Assembly (NCBI GenBank): GCA_029959545.1
Contig: JASCPH010000001.1
Location: 62,001-126,000 of the forward strand
Direction of reading: 5' to 3'
Origin: Microbacteriaceae bacterium PS02066
GTDB taxonomy: Bacteria > Actinomycetota > Actinomycetes > Actinomycetales > Microbacteriaceae
DNA length: 64,000 nucleotides
In this document: positions 42,025-51,839 of the stretch, piece after piece
Position numbering within the stretch: position 1 is the first letter of the stretch
How the letters are laid out: each line of letters begins with the position of its first letter
Position numbers and translations under genes: made by a program
Notes under the pieces: model-generated
What the model saw: only the letters and a program-made list of their open reading frames with translations
Database searches by the model: none
Told to the model about the DNA's origin: nothing

Positions 42025-42716
42025 ACGGTGGCCGCATCGCGCTCGGCGCGGCGGGCGATGACCACCACGCCCGCGGCCGCCGCGCCGAACATCACCGCCA
42101 GGATCGCCCATCCGACGGTGCCGAGGTTGATGGCCGTCATCGTCACGACGCCCGGGGCGATCATCGCACCGGGCGCGTAACCGGTGCCGTAGACGCCCTG
42201 GTAGCCGCCCATCCGCTCGTGCGACGCCAGATCGAAGCTCAGGCTCCAGCCGGCGGCGCTCGAGGTGATCTCGGCGAGCGAGTGCACGAGGGCGGCCGCG
42301 AGCAGGATCACGGCGGCGATCGCGATGGGTCCCCACCCGTCGCCGCCGACCCACCCGGCCCCCGCCCACAGCGCGCAGGCCAGCACCATCAGCACGCCTG
42401 CATTGCGCATGGCGCGCCCGGCCCCGGCGAACGTGCCGGTGCCGCGGCTCATGCGCACCTGCAGCAGCACGACGACGATCGTGTTCACGAGCAGGAGCGG
42501 GCTCACGAGCACGTCCGGGGCCACGGTGTGCGCGACGACCCAGAGGGGGACGGCCACCTCGTACAGTCCGAACTGGATGCCGAAGACGCCCATGAGCGCG
42601 GTCAACGACAGGAAGCGCGCATTCCGATAGGGGCTACGTCCCTTGGGTGGAGCGGCGTCCGCATCCGTCTCGCCGGGCGACGTGCGCCGCACGTCGACGC
42701 GCTCCGCCGACAGGCC
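42021..42716 (-). pseudogene. MFS transporter, C-terminal half only
   Basis: Six membrane helices corresponding to helices 7-12 of a major facilitator protein (from L-T-A-L-M-G-V-F-G onward), preceded by a loop-like charged stretch. The first six helices and the start are missing; upstream the sequence turns into an ArsR fragment on the other strand near 42716. Not functional. Confidence 0.7.
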
Positions 42717-42717
42717 C

Positions 42718-42864
42718 CTCGGGGTGTCGACCTCCGTCGTCAACCAGCACCTGCGGGTGATGGCGCGGGCCGGGCTGCTCAACCGCGCTCGCTACGGCCG
42801 CGCCGTGCTCTACTACCGCAGCGCCGCCGGCGACGCCCTCTGCGCGGAGGGCTCGCGGGCGTAG
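42718..42864 (+). pseudogene. ArsR-type regulator, C-terminal fragment
   Basis: About 48 residues: [12 protein letters not shown] recognition helix and R-A-V-L-Y-Y-R wing of an ArsR-type protein, without its N-terminal helices. It abuts the truncated MFS gene; both have lost their 5' ends to one deletion. Confidence 0.65.
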
Positions 42865-42898
42865 TTCGCAACTCCCTGTGCACTCATAGGACCCTGCG

Positions 42899-42914
42899 TA
42901 GGCTCGGTGCCATG
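42899..42914 (+). promoter_or_regulatory. Leaderless promoter -10 box
   Basis: TAGGCT at 42899-42904, 7 nt before the ATG at 42912. Confidence 0.5.
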
Positions 42915-43436
42915 ACCGATCTCACTCGCCCCCAGACGCCGGACCCCTATCCGCTTCTTCCCGCGGTGGCCTCGTTCACCGTCACCAGCGACGACGTCAT
43001 CGACGGGGCGCCGCTGAAGGACGACCAGGTCGCCGCCCTCGGCAACACCTCGCCGCAGCTGTCGTGGTCGGGCGCTCCCGAGGGGACGCAGTCCTACGTC
43101 GTCACCTGCTTCGACCCGGACGCGCCCACCCCGAGCGGCTTCTGGCACTGGGTGCTTGTGGACGTGCCCGCATCCGTCACCTCCCTCGACACCGGGGCCG
43201 CGGCGGCCGAGCTCCCCGCCGGCGCCTTCCACGTGCGCAACGACGGCGGACAGGCGGGCTTCATGGGCGCCGCGCCGCCGGAGGGCGACCAGGTGCATCG
43301 GTACTACTTCGTCGTGCACGCCGTGTCCGAGCCGACGCTCGGAGTGGATGCGGATGCGTCGCCCGCCGTGGTCTCGTTCAACCTGGCGTTCAAGACGCTC
43401 GGCCGAGCCATCATCCACGGCACCTACCAGCACTGA
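42912..43436 (+). CDS. YbhB/YbcL-family (PEBP-like) protein
   Basis: A 174-aa protein of the phosphatidylethanolamine-binding / Raf-kinase-inhibitor-like family: [24 protein letters not shown] and H-R-Y-Y-F-V-V-H-A are the family's conserved ligand-pocket blocks. Bacterial members have no settled function. It is leaderless and followed 10 nt later by a possible small membrane protein gene. Confidence 0.87.
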   Translation: MTDLTRPQTPDPYPLLPAVASFTVTSDDVIDGAPLKDDQVAALGNTSPQLSWSGAPEGTQSYVVTCFDPDAPTPSGFWHWVLVDVPASVTSLDTGAAAAELPAGAFHVRNDGGQAGFMGAAPPEGDQVHRYYFVVHAVSEPTLGVDADASPAVVSFNLAFKTLGRAIIHGTYQH

Positions 43437-43446
43437 CTCAGTCGAC

Positions 43447-43581
43447 ATGAGCGACGTGCTGGGGTGGGGCACCATCGTCCTCGTGCTGAGCGTCCCTCTG
43501 CTCTTCGTGCTCGCGCATCACGATCGAGGTGCCGGGGGTCTCCTCACGAGCACCGCGCCCGGCGGGCGCTCACACGACTGA
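43447..43581 (+). CDS. Possible small single-helix membrane protein
   Basis: A 44-aa open frame with one hydrophobic segment at about 6-23 (W-G-T-I-V-L-V-L-S-V-P-L-L-F-V-L). It starts 10 nt after the PEBP-like gene, but no strong ribosome site is present. Plausible as a short membrane peptide; may equally be chance. Confidence 0.35.
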   Translation: MSDVLGWGTIVLVLSVPLLFVLAHHDRGAGGLLTSTAPGGRSHD

Positions 43582-43691
43582 TCTCCGCCGAGGCTGAGAT
43601 GACCGCATCCACCCGAGTGGGCGCTCGTGGTCTGATCGCCGAGCTCACGGATGCCCTCGGAAGCTGAGGGCGCTCTGCCGCAGGCTCCGCG

Positions 43692-44891
43692 TCAGGCGAA
43701 CAGACGCTGCAGGCGCTGCACGCCCTCGAGCAAGGCGTCGTCACCCAGCGCGTACGAGAGGCGCAGGTAGCCGGACGGGCCGAACGCCTCGCCGGGAACC
43801 ACCGCCACCTCGGCCTTCTCGAGGATGAGATCGGCGAGCTCCAGCGTCGTGGTCGGAGTGACGCCCTCCCACTCGCGGCCGAGCAGTCCCCGCACATCGG
43901 GGTAGACGTAGAACGCGCCGAGCGGGTTCGGCACCGTTACACCGTCGATCTTCGACAGCTCGTCGACGATGAGCCGACGGCGACGGTCGAACGCGACCCG
44001 CATCGCCTCGGCCTCGTTCTGCGGGCCCGTGAGGGCGGCGAGGGCGGCGCGCTGCGCGATGTTGTTCACGTTGCTCGAGAGGTGGGACTGCAGGTTGGCC
44101 GCGACCTTGATCGCGTCGACGGGGCCTACCATCCAGCCCACGCGCCAGCCGGTCATCGCGTACGTCTTCGCGACGCCGTTGACGAGAATGGTTTGGCCGG
44201 CGAGCTCCGGCACCGCCTCGACGATCGACACGGCACGGGCGCCCTCGTAGACGAGGTTCTGGTAGATCTCGTCGGTGATGACCCAGATGCCGTGGGCGAG
44301 CGCCCACTCACCGATCGCACGCGTCTCCTCGGGGGTGTACACGCTGCCGGTGGGGTTGGACGGCGAGACGAACACGAGCACGGTCGTGCGGTCGGTGCGT
44401 GCGGCCTCAAGCTGGTCGACGGTGACCTTGTAGTCCTGGTCGGCGCCGGCGAACACCTCGACGGGCACGCCGTCGGCGAGGCGGATGGTCTCGGGGTACG
44501 TCGTCCAGTACGGCGCCGGCAGCAGAACCTCGTCGCCCGGGTTCACGACGGCTTGGAACGCCTGATAGACGGACTGCTTGCCGCCGTTGGTCACGATGAT
44601 CTGCGAGGGCGAGACCTCGAGCCCGGAGTCACGGAGCGTCTTCGCGGCGATCGCCTCGCGCAGCGCCGGCAGGCCTACGGCGGGCGTGTATCGGAAGTTC
44701 GACGGGTCCTTCAACGCCTCCGCGGCCGCATCCACGATGAACTGCGGCGTCGGGAAGTCGGGCTCGCCGGCGGCGTAGGAGATGACGGGGCGTCCGGCGG
44801 CCTGCAGGGCCTTCGCCTTCGCATCGACCTTGAGGGTCGCGGATTCGGCGATGGCGGAGAGTTTGCGGGAGACGGGGGCGCGTTCGGTCAC
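43692..44891 (-). CDS. Aspartate aminotransferase (class I)
   Basis: A 399-aa PLP aminotransferase. [11 protein letters not shown] at about 39-49, S-P-S-N-P-T-G near 176-182 and the PLP lysine Lys242 in [13 protein letters not shown] mark the AspC type I-gamma group. It moves the amino group between aspartate/glutamate and their oxo acids. GTG start with TAGGCT 6 nt upstream on its strand (leaderless), although GGAGG is also present. Single gene, divergent from cofE. Confidence 0.9.
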   Translation of the reverse strand: MTERAPVSRKLSAIAESATLKVDAKAKALQAAGRPVISYAAGEPDFPTPQFIVDAAAEALKDPSNFRYTPAVGLPALREAIAAKTLRDSGLEVSPSQIIVTNGGKQSVYQAFQAVVNPGDEVLLPAPYWTTYPETIRLADGVPVEVFAGADQDYKVTVDQLEAARTDRTTVLVFVSPSNPTGSVYTPEETRAIGEWALAHGIWVITDEIYQNLVYEGARAVSIVEAVPELAGQTILVNGVAKTYAMTGWRVGWMVGPVDAIKVAANLQSHLSSNVNNIAQRAALAALTGPQNEAEAMRVAFDRRRRLIVDELSKIDGVTVPNPLGAFYVYPDVRGLLGREWEGVTPTTTLELADLILEKAEVAVVPGEAFGPSGYLRLSYALGDDALLEGVQRLQRLFA

Positions 44892-44964
44892 CCTCCGAGC
44901 CTAGCGGGGCAGCGGCCGCTCCAGCAGGGCCGAAGTCCCCCGTCGGGTGTGGAAACATGATCGG

Positions 44965-45756
44965 GTGAGCGCACCCCGCATGCAGGTCTGGGCCCTCGAC
45001 GGCATCGCCGAGGTGGCCGCCGGCGACGACCTCGCCACGATCATCGGCGACGCTCTGGCGGCGGATGCGGAGGGCGTCGTCGACGGCGACATCCTCGTCG
45101 TGACCTCCAAGATCGTCTCGAAGGCGGAGGGGCGCCAGCTGGCCGCATCCGATCGGGAGGATGCGATCACCGCGGAGACCGTGCGGGTCGTCGCGGTGCG
45201 CGGCACGACCCGGATCGTCGAGAACCGACTCGGGGTCGTGGGCGCCGCGGCCGGCGTCGACGCCTCGAACACCCCCGAGGGGACGATCCTGCTGCTGCCG
45301 ATCGATCCGGATGCGTCGGCTCGCGCACTGTGTGCAGCGCTGCGAGAGCGCTTCGGGGTGCGACTGGGCATTGTCGTGAGCGACACTCTGGGCCGCGCGT
45401 GGCGCATCGGGCAGACCGACATCGCGATCGGTGCCGCGGGGATGCGGGTGGTCGACGACCTGCGCGGCGAGACCGACGCGCAGGGGAGGCCTCTCGTGGT
45501 GACCGTGCCCGTCGTCGCCGACGAGATCGCTTCGGCCGGCGACCTCGTCAAGGGCAAGGCGACGGGGCGTCCGGTGGCGGTGGTGCGCGGACTGTCCCGT
45601 TACGTCACCGACGAGATCGACACCCCCGGCGCGCGCACCCTGCCGCGCACGGGCGAGCACGACATGTTCCGCCTCGGCACCGACGAGGCGATCGCGATGG
45701 GACGCCAGGTCGGCTACGCCGACGGGTTCGCCGCCGGGCGCGCGTCGCGCGACTGA
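44965..45756 (+). CDS. cofE: F420-0:gamma-glutamyl ligase
   Basis: A 263-aa protein with the CofE/FbiB-N fold: [12 protein letters not shown], a [21 protein letters not shown] block and E-H-D-M-F-R. It adds gamma-linked glutamates to coenzyme F420-0. No other F420 gene is in the window. GTG at 44965 is used; a GTG-less upstream extension (ATG at 44947 region) has no support. Divergent from the aminotransferase. Confidence 0.87.
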   Translation: MSAPRMQVWALDGIAEVAAGDDLATIIGDALAADAEGVVDGDILVVTSKIVSKAEGRQLAASDREDAITAETVRVVAVRGTTRIVENRLGVVGAAAGVDASNTPEGTILLLPIDPDASARALCAALRERFGVRLGIVVSDTLGRAWRIGQTDIAIGAAGMRVVDDLRGETDAQGRPLVVTVPVVADEIASAGDLVKGKATGRPVAVVRGLSRYVTDEIDTPGARTLPRTGEHDMFRLGTDEAIAMGRQVGYADGFAAGRASRD

Positions 45757-45760
45757 ACCC

Positions 45761-45825
45761 GAACTCCTGCAGAACGGCGCGTTCGGCGCGGGCGAGCCGG
45801 TTGATCGGGCGATGTGCAGGAGTTG
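45761..45825. repeat. Palindromic intergenic repeat family B, copy 1
   Basis: AACTCCTGCA (45762-45771) and TGCAGGAGTT (45815-45824) form a perfect 10-bp stem around 43 nt. Copy 2 at 46960 has the same stem core and the same 43-nt loop length. Confidence 0.6.
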
Positions 45826-45873
45826 GGCTCTGATCGTTAGCGCTTCGTTGCGCGGAGAGGCCTGCCGCGTGCC

Positions 45874-45888
45874 TAGCGTGGAGGGATG
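45874..45888 (+). promoter_or_regulatory. Leaderless promoter -10 box
   Basis: TAGCGT at 45874-45879, 6 nt before the ATG at 45886. Confidence 0.5.
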
Positions 45889-46920
45889 CGGAAGACGGGG
45901 GCCTTCATCGCGGTGCTGCTGGCGGCGACGCTGACCGGCTGCGCGGGGACGCTGCCGTTTCTCTCCACCGGGCCGCGCGGCGACGCGATCCCCGTCGGCG
46001 CGCTGAGTTGCGCTGATGAGTTCGGTACCTCGGATCCGGAGGTGGTCGCAGGATCCGTGCCCGACGACTTCGTGCCGGTGGCGTTCTACCGGTGCGAAGC
46101 GTTCGCTACCGAGACGGATGCGGAGGGCACCTGGGCGGGGTCGCGGATCGAGCGGTTCGAAGGCGATCTGAGTGCGCTGCTCGCGGCCCTCGCCGAACCG
46201 GATGATCCGCCGAGTCTCGGTGCGTGCACCGCGGACATGTGGATCGGGCCGGAACTGTGGCTCGCGGACGCCGAAGGTCGATACGTGCGAGCGCCGTACC
46301 CGAGTACCGGATGCGCGAAGCCTCGTCCTGATGTCCTCGAGCGCATCGAGGAAGCGGTCGCCGCGCTCGCCCTGGTCGAGTCGCGCTTCCAGCGTGGCAG
46401 CCTCATCGAGTCCGCCGCGGCGACGACCGCGGGGTGCGCCACGACGGCCTCGATCCTGGTGCTGGCCCAGACACTTCCGGGCGTGGACGTCGATCGGGTT
46501 CCGATCGTCCCGGAGACCGGCAGGACGGACGTCCCCGAGGTCGGCGTGACGGCCGTCCCCGTGCCGCCGCCCCCGCTTCCCTCCGCGGACGAGGTGACGG
46601 GGATGCGGGTCTGTCGATACGCTCCGGCGCCGCTTCCCGCCGACGGGGCAGTGGTGAGCATTCAGGGGCTGCTGTCCTTCGCCGGTGCCGGCGATCTCGA
46701 CCGGGAGGGCGCCGCGCGAGCGCTCGCTCTCATCGGCGAAGCCGGCCCCACGGGGACGTGCGAGGTGGAGGCCACATCCACGGTGGTCCTGCATCCGTTG
46801 CCGGAGACGCAGGGCGGCGCGACGGTGACGGTGGAACTCGATGGGTGCCGGCGCGTCGTGGGTCCCGATCTGCGGGCCACTGTCGCTCCGGAGGAGCTGC
46901 TCGCCCTCCTCGCACCCTGA
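45886..46920 (+). CDS. Putative lipoprotein of unknown function
   Basis: A 344-aa exported protein: basic start M-R-K-T-G, hydrophobic core and the lipobox L-T-G-C (Cys19), so it is probably anchored to the outer face of the membrane. The mature part has several cysteines (for example in A-L-S-C-A-D-E-F and C-R-Y-A-P), a proline-rich stretch near 228-238 and no recognised domain. It lies between two copies of repeat family B. Leaderless start. Confidence 0.7.
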   Translation: MRKTGAFIAVLLAATLTGCAGTLPFLSTGPRGDAIPVGALSCADEFGTSDPEVVAGSVPDDFVPVAFYRCEAFATETDAEGTWAGSRIERFEGDLSALLAALAEPDDPPSLGACTADMWIGPELWLADAEGRYVRAPYPSTGCAKPRPDVLERIEEAVAALALVESRFQRGSLIESAAATTAGCATTASILVLAQTLPGVDVDRVPIVPETGRTDVPEVGVTAVPVPPPPLPSADEVTGMRVCRYAPAPLPADGAVVSIQGLLSFAGAGDLDREGAARALALIGEAGPTGTCEVEATSTVVLHPLPETQGGATVTVELDGCRRVVGPDLRATVAPEELLALLAP

Positions 46921-46959
46921 CGTTCATGGCGCCCCGCGAGCGGTGCGGGTGCCGTCGAC

Positions 46960-47032
46960 GCCCGAACTCCTGCACATTGGCCGGTTCGTCTGCACCATGC
47001 GGTGCTGCGGGCGGTTTTGCAGGAGTTCGGGC
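46960..47032. repeat. Palindromic intergenic repeat family B, copy 2
   Basis: GCCCGAACTCCTGCA (46960-46974) and TGCAGGAGTTCGGGC (47018-47032) form a perfect 15-bp stem around a 43-nt loop. It follows the lipoprotein gene. Confidence 0.65.
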
Positions 47033-47050
47033 ACCCGGAACACGCAGAGT

Positions 47051-47085
47051 CCCCGGTCGCCCCGCGGGGAGCGGAGCGACCGGGG
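47051..47085 (-). terminator. Terminator-like hairpin after aceB
   Basis: CCCCGGTCGC pairs with GCGACCGGGG (10 bp, 15-nt loop) just past the aceB stop. There is no T run. Confidence 0.5.
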
Positions 47086-47095
47086 ATCGGGCGGA

Positions 47096-48790
47096 TCAGC
47101 GTTCGACGAGGAACCGCGAGTAGGCGCCGAGCGTCAGGAACGAGGGGAACTCCGCGCCCAGGGCGACGTCGCGGAACACGTCCGCCGCGTCGTCGAACCG
47201 GTCGCCGTCGCGGCGCTCCACCTCGCCGAGCACCTGCGTGATCAGCTCCTCGACGTACTCGCGCGTGATGCGGGTGCCGTCCTCGGTCGCACGGTCCTGG
47301 TGGATCCACTGCCACACCTGCGAGCGGCTGATCTCGGCGGTAGCCGCATCCTCCATCAGGTTGTCGATCGCGACGGCACCGAGGCCGCGCAGCCACGCCT
47401 CCATGTAGCGGATGGCGACGGAGACGTTGCCGTGCACCCCCGCCGCCGTGATGGGGCGGCCGATGTGCACGTCGATCAGCTGGGCGGCGGTCACCTCGAC
47501 GTCGTCGCGCTGGCGGTCCAGCTGGTTCGGCCGGTCGCCGAGCACCGCGTCGAACTCGGCGCGCGCCACGGGGATCAGGTCCGGATGCGCCACCCACGTG
47601 CCGTCGAAGCCGTCGCCGGCCTCACGCTTCTTGTCGGCGGCGACCTTCTCGAAGGCGCGCTCGGTCACCTCCGGGTCGCGGCGGTTCGGGATGAAGGCGC
47701 TCATGCCGCCGATGGCGAAGGCGCCGCGCTTGTGGCACGTCTTCACCAACAACTCGGTGTAGGCCCGCATGAACGGCACCGTCATCGTGACCTCGCTGCG
47801 GTCGGGGAGCACGAAGCGCGCGCCGCGGCCGCGGTAGTTCTTGATGATCGAGAAGATGTAGTCCCAGCGCCCGGCGTTCAGGCCTGCGCAGTGATCGCGC
47901 AGCTCATAGAGGATCTCCTCCATCTCGAACGCGGCGGGCAGCGTCTCGATCAGCACGGTCGCGCGGATCGTGCCGTGCGCGAGACCCAACCGTCGCTCGG
48001 TGAAGCTGAAGACGTCGTCCCACAGCTTCGCCTCCTCGCTCGACTCGAGCTTCGCGATGTAGAAGTAGGGCCCAGCGCCGTTCTCGATCAGCCGGTGCGC
48101 GTTGTGGAACGCGTAGAGGCCGAAGTCCACGAGCGACCCGGATGCGGCCAGCGTGCGCCCCGAGCGATCGGTGAACCCGAGGTGCTCCTCGACGAGGTGC
48201 CAGCCGCGCGGGCGCATGACGATCGTCGGGGTCTCGGTGGCCGTGACCTCGTAGCGCTTGCCCTCGGCGCTCGTGAACGAGAGCTGTCCGCGGATCGCGT
48301 CGAAGAGCGACAGCTGCCCCTCGATCACGTTGCGCCAGGTGGGGCTCGTGGCATCCTCCTGATCGGCGAGCCACACCTTCGCGCCGGAGTTGAGGGCGTT
48401 GATCGTCATCTTCGGGTCGGTCGGACCGGTGATCTCGACCCTGCGGTCCTCGAGGCCGGGGCCCGCACCGGCGACCCGCCACGACGCATCGTCGCGGATG
48501 CCGGCGGTGTCGTCGCGGAAGCGGGGGTCGTGCCCGTTGCCGATCTCGTAGCGGCGCCGCATCCGGTCCGCGAGCCGGTCGTGCCGGCGCCCGGCGAAGC
48601 GGTCGTGCAGCTCGGCCAGGAAGCCGAGGGCATCGGGGGTGAGGATCTCGTCGTACCGTTCGCGGAGCGGTCCGCGCACCTCGATGGCGGGCGTGTGGGT
48701 TCCGGTGATGATGGGCCCGGTACCGGGGTGACGTTCGTCGCCGCGGATGCGGGTCTTCTCGGGCGCGAAGCCCGTCGCAGTGGGGGTCAT
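47096..48790 (-). CDS. aceB: Malate synthase A
   Basis: A 564-aa enzyme condensing glyoxylate with acetyl-CoA, the second step of the glyoxylate shunt. Family blocks M-R-P-R-G-W-H-L-x-E, the catalytic region R-A-T-V-L-I-E-T-L-P-A-A-F-E-M-E-E and K-N-Y-R-G-R-G, and F-A-I-G-G-M-S-A-F-I-P are present. It is 40 nt downstream of aceA on the same strand, so the two form an operon, with the RamB-like regulator divergent from it. Confidence 0.94.
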   Translation of the reverse strand: MTPTATGFAPEKTRIRGDERHPGTGPIITGTHTPAIEVRGPLRERYDEILTPDALGFLAELHDRFAGRRHDRLADRMRRRYEIGNGHDPRFRDDTAGIRDDASWRVAGAGPGLEDRRVEITGPTDPKMTINALNSGAKVWLADQEDATSPTWRNVIEGQLSLFDAIRGQLSFTSAEGKRYEVTATETPTIVMRPRGWHLVEEHLGFTDRSGRTLAASGSLVDFGLYAFHNAHRLIENGAGPYFYIAKLESSEEAKLWDDVFSFTERRLGLAHGTIRATVLIETLPAAFEMEEILYELRDHCAGLNAGRWDYIFSIIKNYRGRGARFVLPDRSEVTMTVPFMRAYTELLVKTCHKRGAFAIGGMSAFIPNRRDPEVTERAFEKVAADKKREAGDGFDGTWVAHPDLIPVARAEFDAVLGDRPNQLDRQRDDVEVTAAQLIDVHIGRPITAAGVHGNVSVAIRYMEAWLRGLGAVAIDNLMEDAATAEISRSQVWQWIHQDRATEDGTRITREYVEELITQVLGEVERRDGDRFDDAADVFRDVALGAEFPSFLTLGAYSRFLVER

Positions 48791-48830
48791 GGCTCTGCCT
48801 TTCGAAGGCGGGGAGGAGACGGAAGAAGGG

Positions 48831-50147
48831 TCAATGGAACTGGGCGGTCTCGGTGGAGCCGGCCAGCGCCAACGTCGCGCTGTCGGGGTTGAGCGCGGTC
48901 GAGACGTGGTCGAAGTAGCCGGTGCCCGCCTCGCGCTGGTGGCGGGTGGCGGTGTAGCCGCGCGCTTCGGCGGCGAATTCGGCCTCCTGCAGCTCGACGT
49001 AGGCGCTCATGGCGCGCTCGGCGTAGCCTGCGGCGAGGTCGAACATCGCGTAGTTTACGGCGTGGAAGCCTGCCAGGGTGATGAACTGGAACTTGTAGCC
49101 GAGGTTCGCGAGGTCCTGTTGGAACGTCGCGATCTGCTCGTCGCTCAGGTGTCGCTTCCAGTTGAAGCTGGGCGAGCAGTTGTAGGCCAGGAGCTTGCCG
49201 GGGTAGCGCTCGTGGATGGCCGCGGCGAACGCGCGGGCGAGCTCGATGTCGGGCTCACCCGTCTCGACCCAGATGAGGTCGGCGTACGGCGCGAAGGCGA
49301 GGCCGCGGCTGATGACCGCGTCGATGCCGGGCCGCACGCGGTAGAAGCCCTCGGACGTGCGCTCGCCGGTGGTGAACTCCTGGTCCCGCGGGTCGACGTC
49401 GCTCGTGAGCAGGTCTGCGGCGAGAGCGTCGGTGCGGGCGATGATGACCGTCGGCACGCCCGCCACATCCGCCGCCAGGCGCGCGGCGTTGAGGGTGCGG
49501 ATGTGCTGCTGGGTGGGAACGAGCACCTTGCCGCCGAGGTGACCGCACTTCTTCTCGCTGGCGAGCTGGTCCTCCCAGTGGATGCCGGCGGCACCGGCCT
49601 GGATGAGCGACTGCGCGAGCTCGTAGGCGTTGAGCGGGCCGCCGAAGCCGGCCTCGGCGTCGGCGACGATGGGGGCGAGCCAGTCCTGCGTGATCTCGCC
49701 CTCGGCGTGCTCGATCTGGTCCTGGCGGATGAGCGCGTTGTTGATGCGGCGCACGACCGCAGGCACGGAGTTGGCGGGGTAGAGGCTCTGATCGGGGTAG
49801 GTCTGGCCGGCGAGGTTGCCGTCGGCGGCGACCTGCCATCCGGACAGGTAGATGGCCTTGAGTCCCGCGCGCACCTGCTGGACGGCCTGGCCGCCGGTGT
49901 AGGCGCCGAGTGCGCGGATGTAGTCCTCCGTGTGCAGCAGGTTCCAGAGGTTCTCCGCGCCGCGGCGGGCGAGCGTGTTCTCCTCGCGCACCGAGCCGCG
50001 CAGGCGAATGACGTCCTCGGCCGAATAGGTGCGCTCGACGCCGTCCCAGCGGGGATCCGTGTTCCAGATCTCCTGCAGCTCGGCGGCGGTCTGCGTCATG
50101 TCACCCGCGCGCAGCGGGCCCTGGGCGAAGGGGGCGGTGCTGGTCAT
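48831..50147 (-). CDS. aceA: Isocitrate lyase
   Basis: A 438-aa enzyme splitting isocitrate to succinate and glyoxylate. The active-site loop K-K-C-G-H-L-G-G-K is intact, with W-E-D-Q, A-R-T-D-A and Y-N-C-S-P-S-F-N-W. Needed for growth on acetate and fatty acids. First gene of aceA-aceB, divergent from ramB, and a 20-bp palindrome at 50218-50237 lies in the shared promoter region. Confidence 0.95.
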   Translation of the reverse strand: MTSTAPFAQGPLRAGDMTQTAAELQEIWNTDPRWDGVERTYSAEDVIRLRGSVREENTLARRGAENLWNLLHTEDYIRALGAYTGGQAVQQVRAGLKAIYLSGWQVAADGNLAGQTYPDQSLYPANSVPAVVRRINNALIRQDQIEHAEGEITQDWLAPIVADAEAGFGGPLNAYELAQSLIQAGAAGIHWEDQLASEKKCGHLGGKVLVPTQQHIRTLNAARLAADVAGVPTVIIARTDALAADLLTSDVDPRDQEFTTGERTSEGFYRVRPGIDAVISRGLAFAPYADLIWVETGEPDIELARAFAAAIHERYPGKLLAYNCSPSFNWKRHLSDEQIATFQQDLANLGYKFQFITLAGFHAVNYAMFDLAAGYAERAMSAYVELQEAEFAAEARGYTATRHQREAGTGYFDHVSTALNPDSATLALAGSTETAQFH

Positions 50148-50217
50148 GTCGGTCTCCTGTGATCGAAGGGACGGTCGTCGTCCCGAGGCGTGTGACCACC
50201 GTGGGTGAAGATCAAGG

Positions 50218-50237
50218 CCGGAAACGGAGGTTTCCGG
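50218..50237. promoter_or_regulatory. Candidate operator between aceA and ramB
   Basis: CCGGAAAC-GGAG-GTTTCCGG, a perfect 8-bp inverted repeat in the 136-bp divergent promoter region. It could bind RamB or another acetate-responsive regulator. Confidence 0.5.
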
Positions 50238-50283
50238 GGAGAAGATTGCTCGTTCTTCTGTTCTTGTGACACAATCCCGATCC

Positions 50284-51741
50284 ATGACGATCGAAGAAGA
50301 TCCGATGACCGACGACGCCGACGCCCTGACGATCGGACGCCGCATCCGCCAGCTGCGCACCGCGCAGGGCATGACGCTCGACGCGCTCGCCGCCGCGGTG
50401 GATCGCGCGCCCAGCCAGCTGTCGATGATCGAGAACGGCAAGCGCGAGCCCCGCCTCACGCTGCTGCGCGCGATCGCGAAAGCGCTCGGCACGACGGTTG
50501 ACGCCCTGCTGGAGGCCGAGCCGCTCGACGAACGCGCCGCCATGGAGATCGCGCTGCAGCGGGCGATGAAGGGGCAGACCTTCCAGGCGCTCGGCATCGA
50601 CGCGTTCCGCATCGGCAAGACCGTGCCCGACGAGGCGCTGCGGGCGATGCTGGCTCTGCACGGCGAGATCGATCGCCTGCGCGACGAGCGCTCCGCCACG
50701 CCCGAAGAGGCACGTAGAGCGAACGTCGAACTGCGCGATCTCATGCGGGAGCAGAACAACTACTTCGCCGAGCTCGAGACCGAGGCCCGGGCGATCCTGG
50801 ATGCGGTGGCACACCCCGGCGGCCCGCTCACCCAGCGATCGGCGAGCGACGTCGCCGCCCACCTCGGCTTCACGCTGCACTACGTGCCCGATCTGCCCCA
50901 GACGACCCGCAGCGTCGCCGATCTGAAGCACGGGCGTCTGTATCTCTCGAGCCGGGTCGCCGCGAAGGGTGACGCACGCACGGCCGTGCTGCAGGCGCTG
51001 TCGAGCCGCATCTTGGGGCACCGGGAGCCCACGAGCTACGCCGAGTTTCTGCGCCAGCGGGTCGAGACCAACTATCTCACTGGTGCCCTGCTCGTTCCCG
51101 AGTCGCACGTGGTGCCGGTGCTCGCCGACGCCAAGGCCGACCGGGCGATCTCGATCGAGGATCTGCGCGACCTCTACTCGGTCTCGTACGAGACGGCCGC
51201 GCACCGCTTCACGAACCTCGCGACGGTGCACCTCGGCATCCCGGTGCACTTCCTCAAGGTCCACGAGTCCGGCACCATCACGAAGGCGTACGAGAACGAC
51301 GACGTGAATTTCCCGGCGGATCGCCTGGGCGCGATCGAGGGGCAGATGTGCTGCCGGCGGTGGACGAGCCGCGTCGTGTTCGACGTCGACGACCGCTTCA
51401 ACCCCTACTACCAGTACACCGACACCGGCAACGGCACCTACTGGTGCACCGCCCGCGTCGAGTACTCGAGCGAGGGGGCGCACTCGATCAGCGTCGGCGT
51501 GCGCTTCGAGGACACGAAGTGGTTCCTGGGGCGCGACACCGCCAACCGTGGGGTCTCGCGGCACTCGGTCGAGGTGTGCTGCCGACGCGCGCCGGCCGAG
51601 CTCGAGAGTGCCTGGCGGGACAACTCCTGGCCGAATGTCCGTACCCCTCGCACCCTGCTCGCGACCCTGCCCACCGGGGCTTTCCCCGGCGTCGACACGA
51701 CCGAGGTCTACGAGTTCCTCGAGGCGCACGCGCCCAGCTGA
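50284..51741 (+). CDS. ramB: RamB-type regulator of acetate metabolism
   Basis: A 485-aa protein: an XRE helix-turn-helix at about 15-70 ([16 protein letters not shown]), then a long region with an ImmA/IrrE-like zinc-protease fold remnant and the short-chain-fatty-acyl regulator domain at the end (N-P-Y-Y-Q-Y, R-W-T-S-R). In Corynebacterium RamB controls aceA/aceB and acetate genes. The ATG at 50284 has CACAAT 8 nt upstream, so it may be leaderless; GTG at 50266 is possible. Divergent from aceA, as expected for its regulator. Confidence 0.88.
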   Translation: MTIEEDPMTDDADALTIGRRIRQLRTAQGMTLDALAAAVDRAPSQLSMIENGKREPRLTLLRAIAKALGTTVDALLEAEPLDERAAMEIALQRAMKGQTFQALGIDAFRIGKTVPDEALRAMLALHGEIDRLRDERSATPEEARRANVELRDLMREQNNYFAELETEARAILDAVAHPGGPLTQRSASDVAAHLGFTLHYVPDLPQTTRSVADLKHGRLYLSSRVAAKGDARTAVLQALSSRILGHREPTSYAEFLRQRVETNYLTGALLVPESHVVPVLADAKADRAISIEDLRDLYSVSYETAAHRFTNLATVHLGIPVHFLKVHESGTITKAYENDDVNFPADRLGAIEGQMCCRRWTSRVVFDVDDRFNPYYQYTDTGNGTYWCTARVEYSSEGAHSISVGVRFEDTKWFLGRDTANRGVSRHSVEVCCRRAPAELESAWRDNSWPNVRTPRTLLATLPTGAFPGVDTTEVYEFLEAHAPS

Positions 51742-51760
51742 GCCCCGCGGGTCCGGGTGC

Positions 51761-51839
51761 TTCGCCGAGCGAGCATCCGTTCGCCGAGTGAGCATGCAAT
51801 GGGGTGCTCACTCGGCGAACGGGTGCTCATTCGGCGGCG
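51761..51839. repeat. Palindromic repeat family A, copy 1
   Basis: Core TTCGCCGAGTGAGCA (51780-51794), loop TGCAATGGGG, and the complement TGCTCACTCGGCGAA (51805-51819): a 15-bp perfect stem. An outer imperfect pair (51761-51779 with 51820-51839) nests it. The loop is identical in copy 2 at 57547. Confidence 0.7.

Noticed and set aside
46841..48892. 683-codon plus-strand frame opposite malate synthase
   Set aside because: Malate synthase motifs on the minus strand are unambiguous; this is its shadow.
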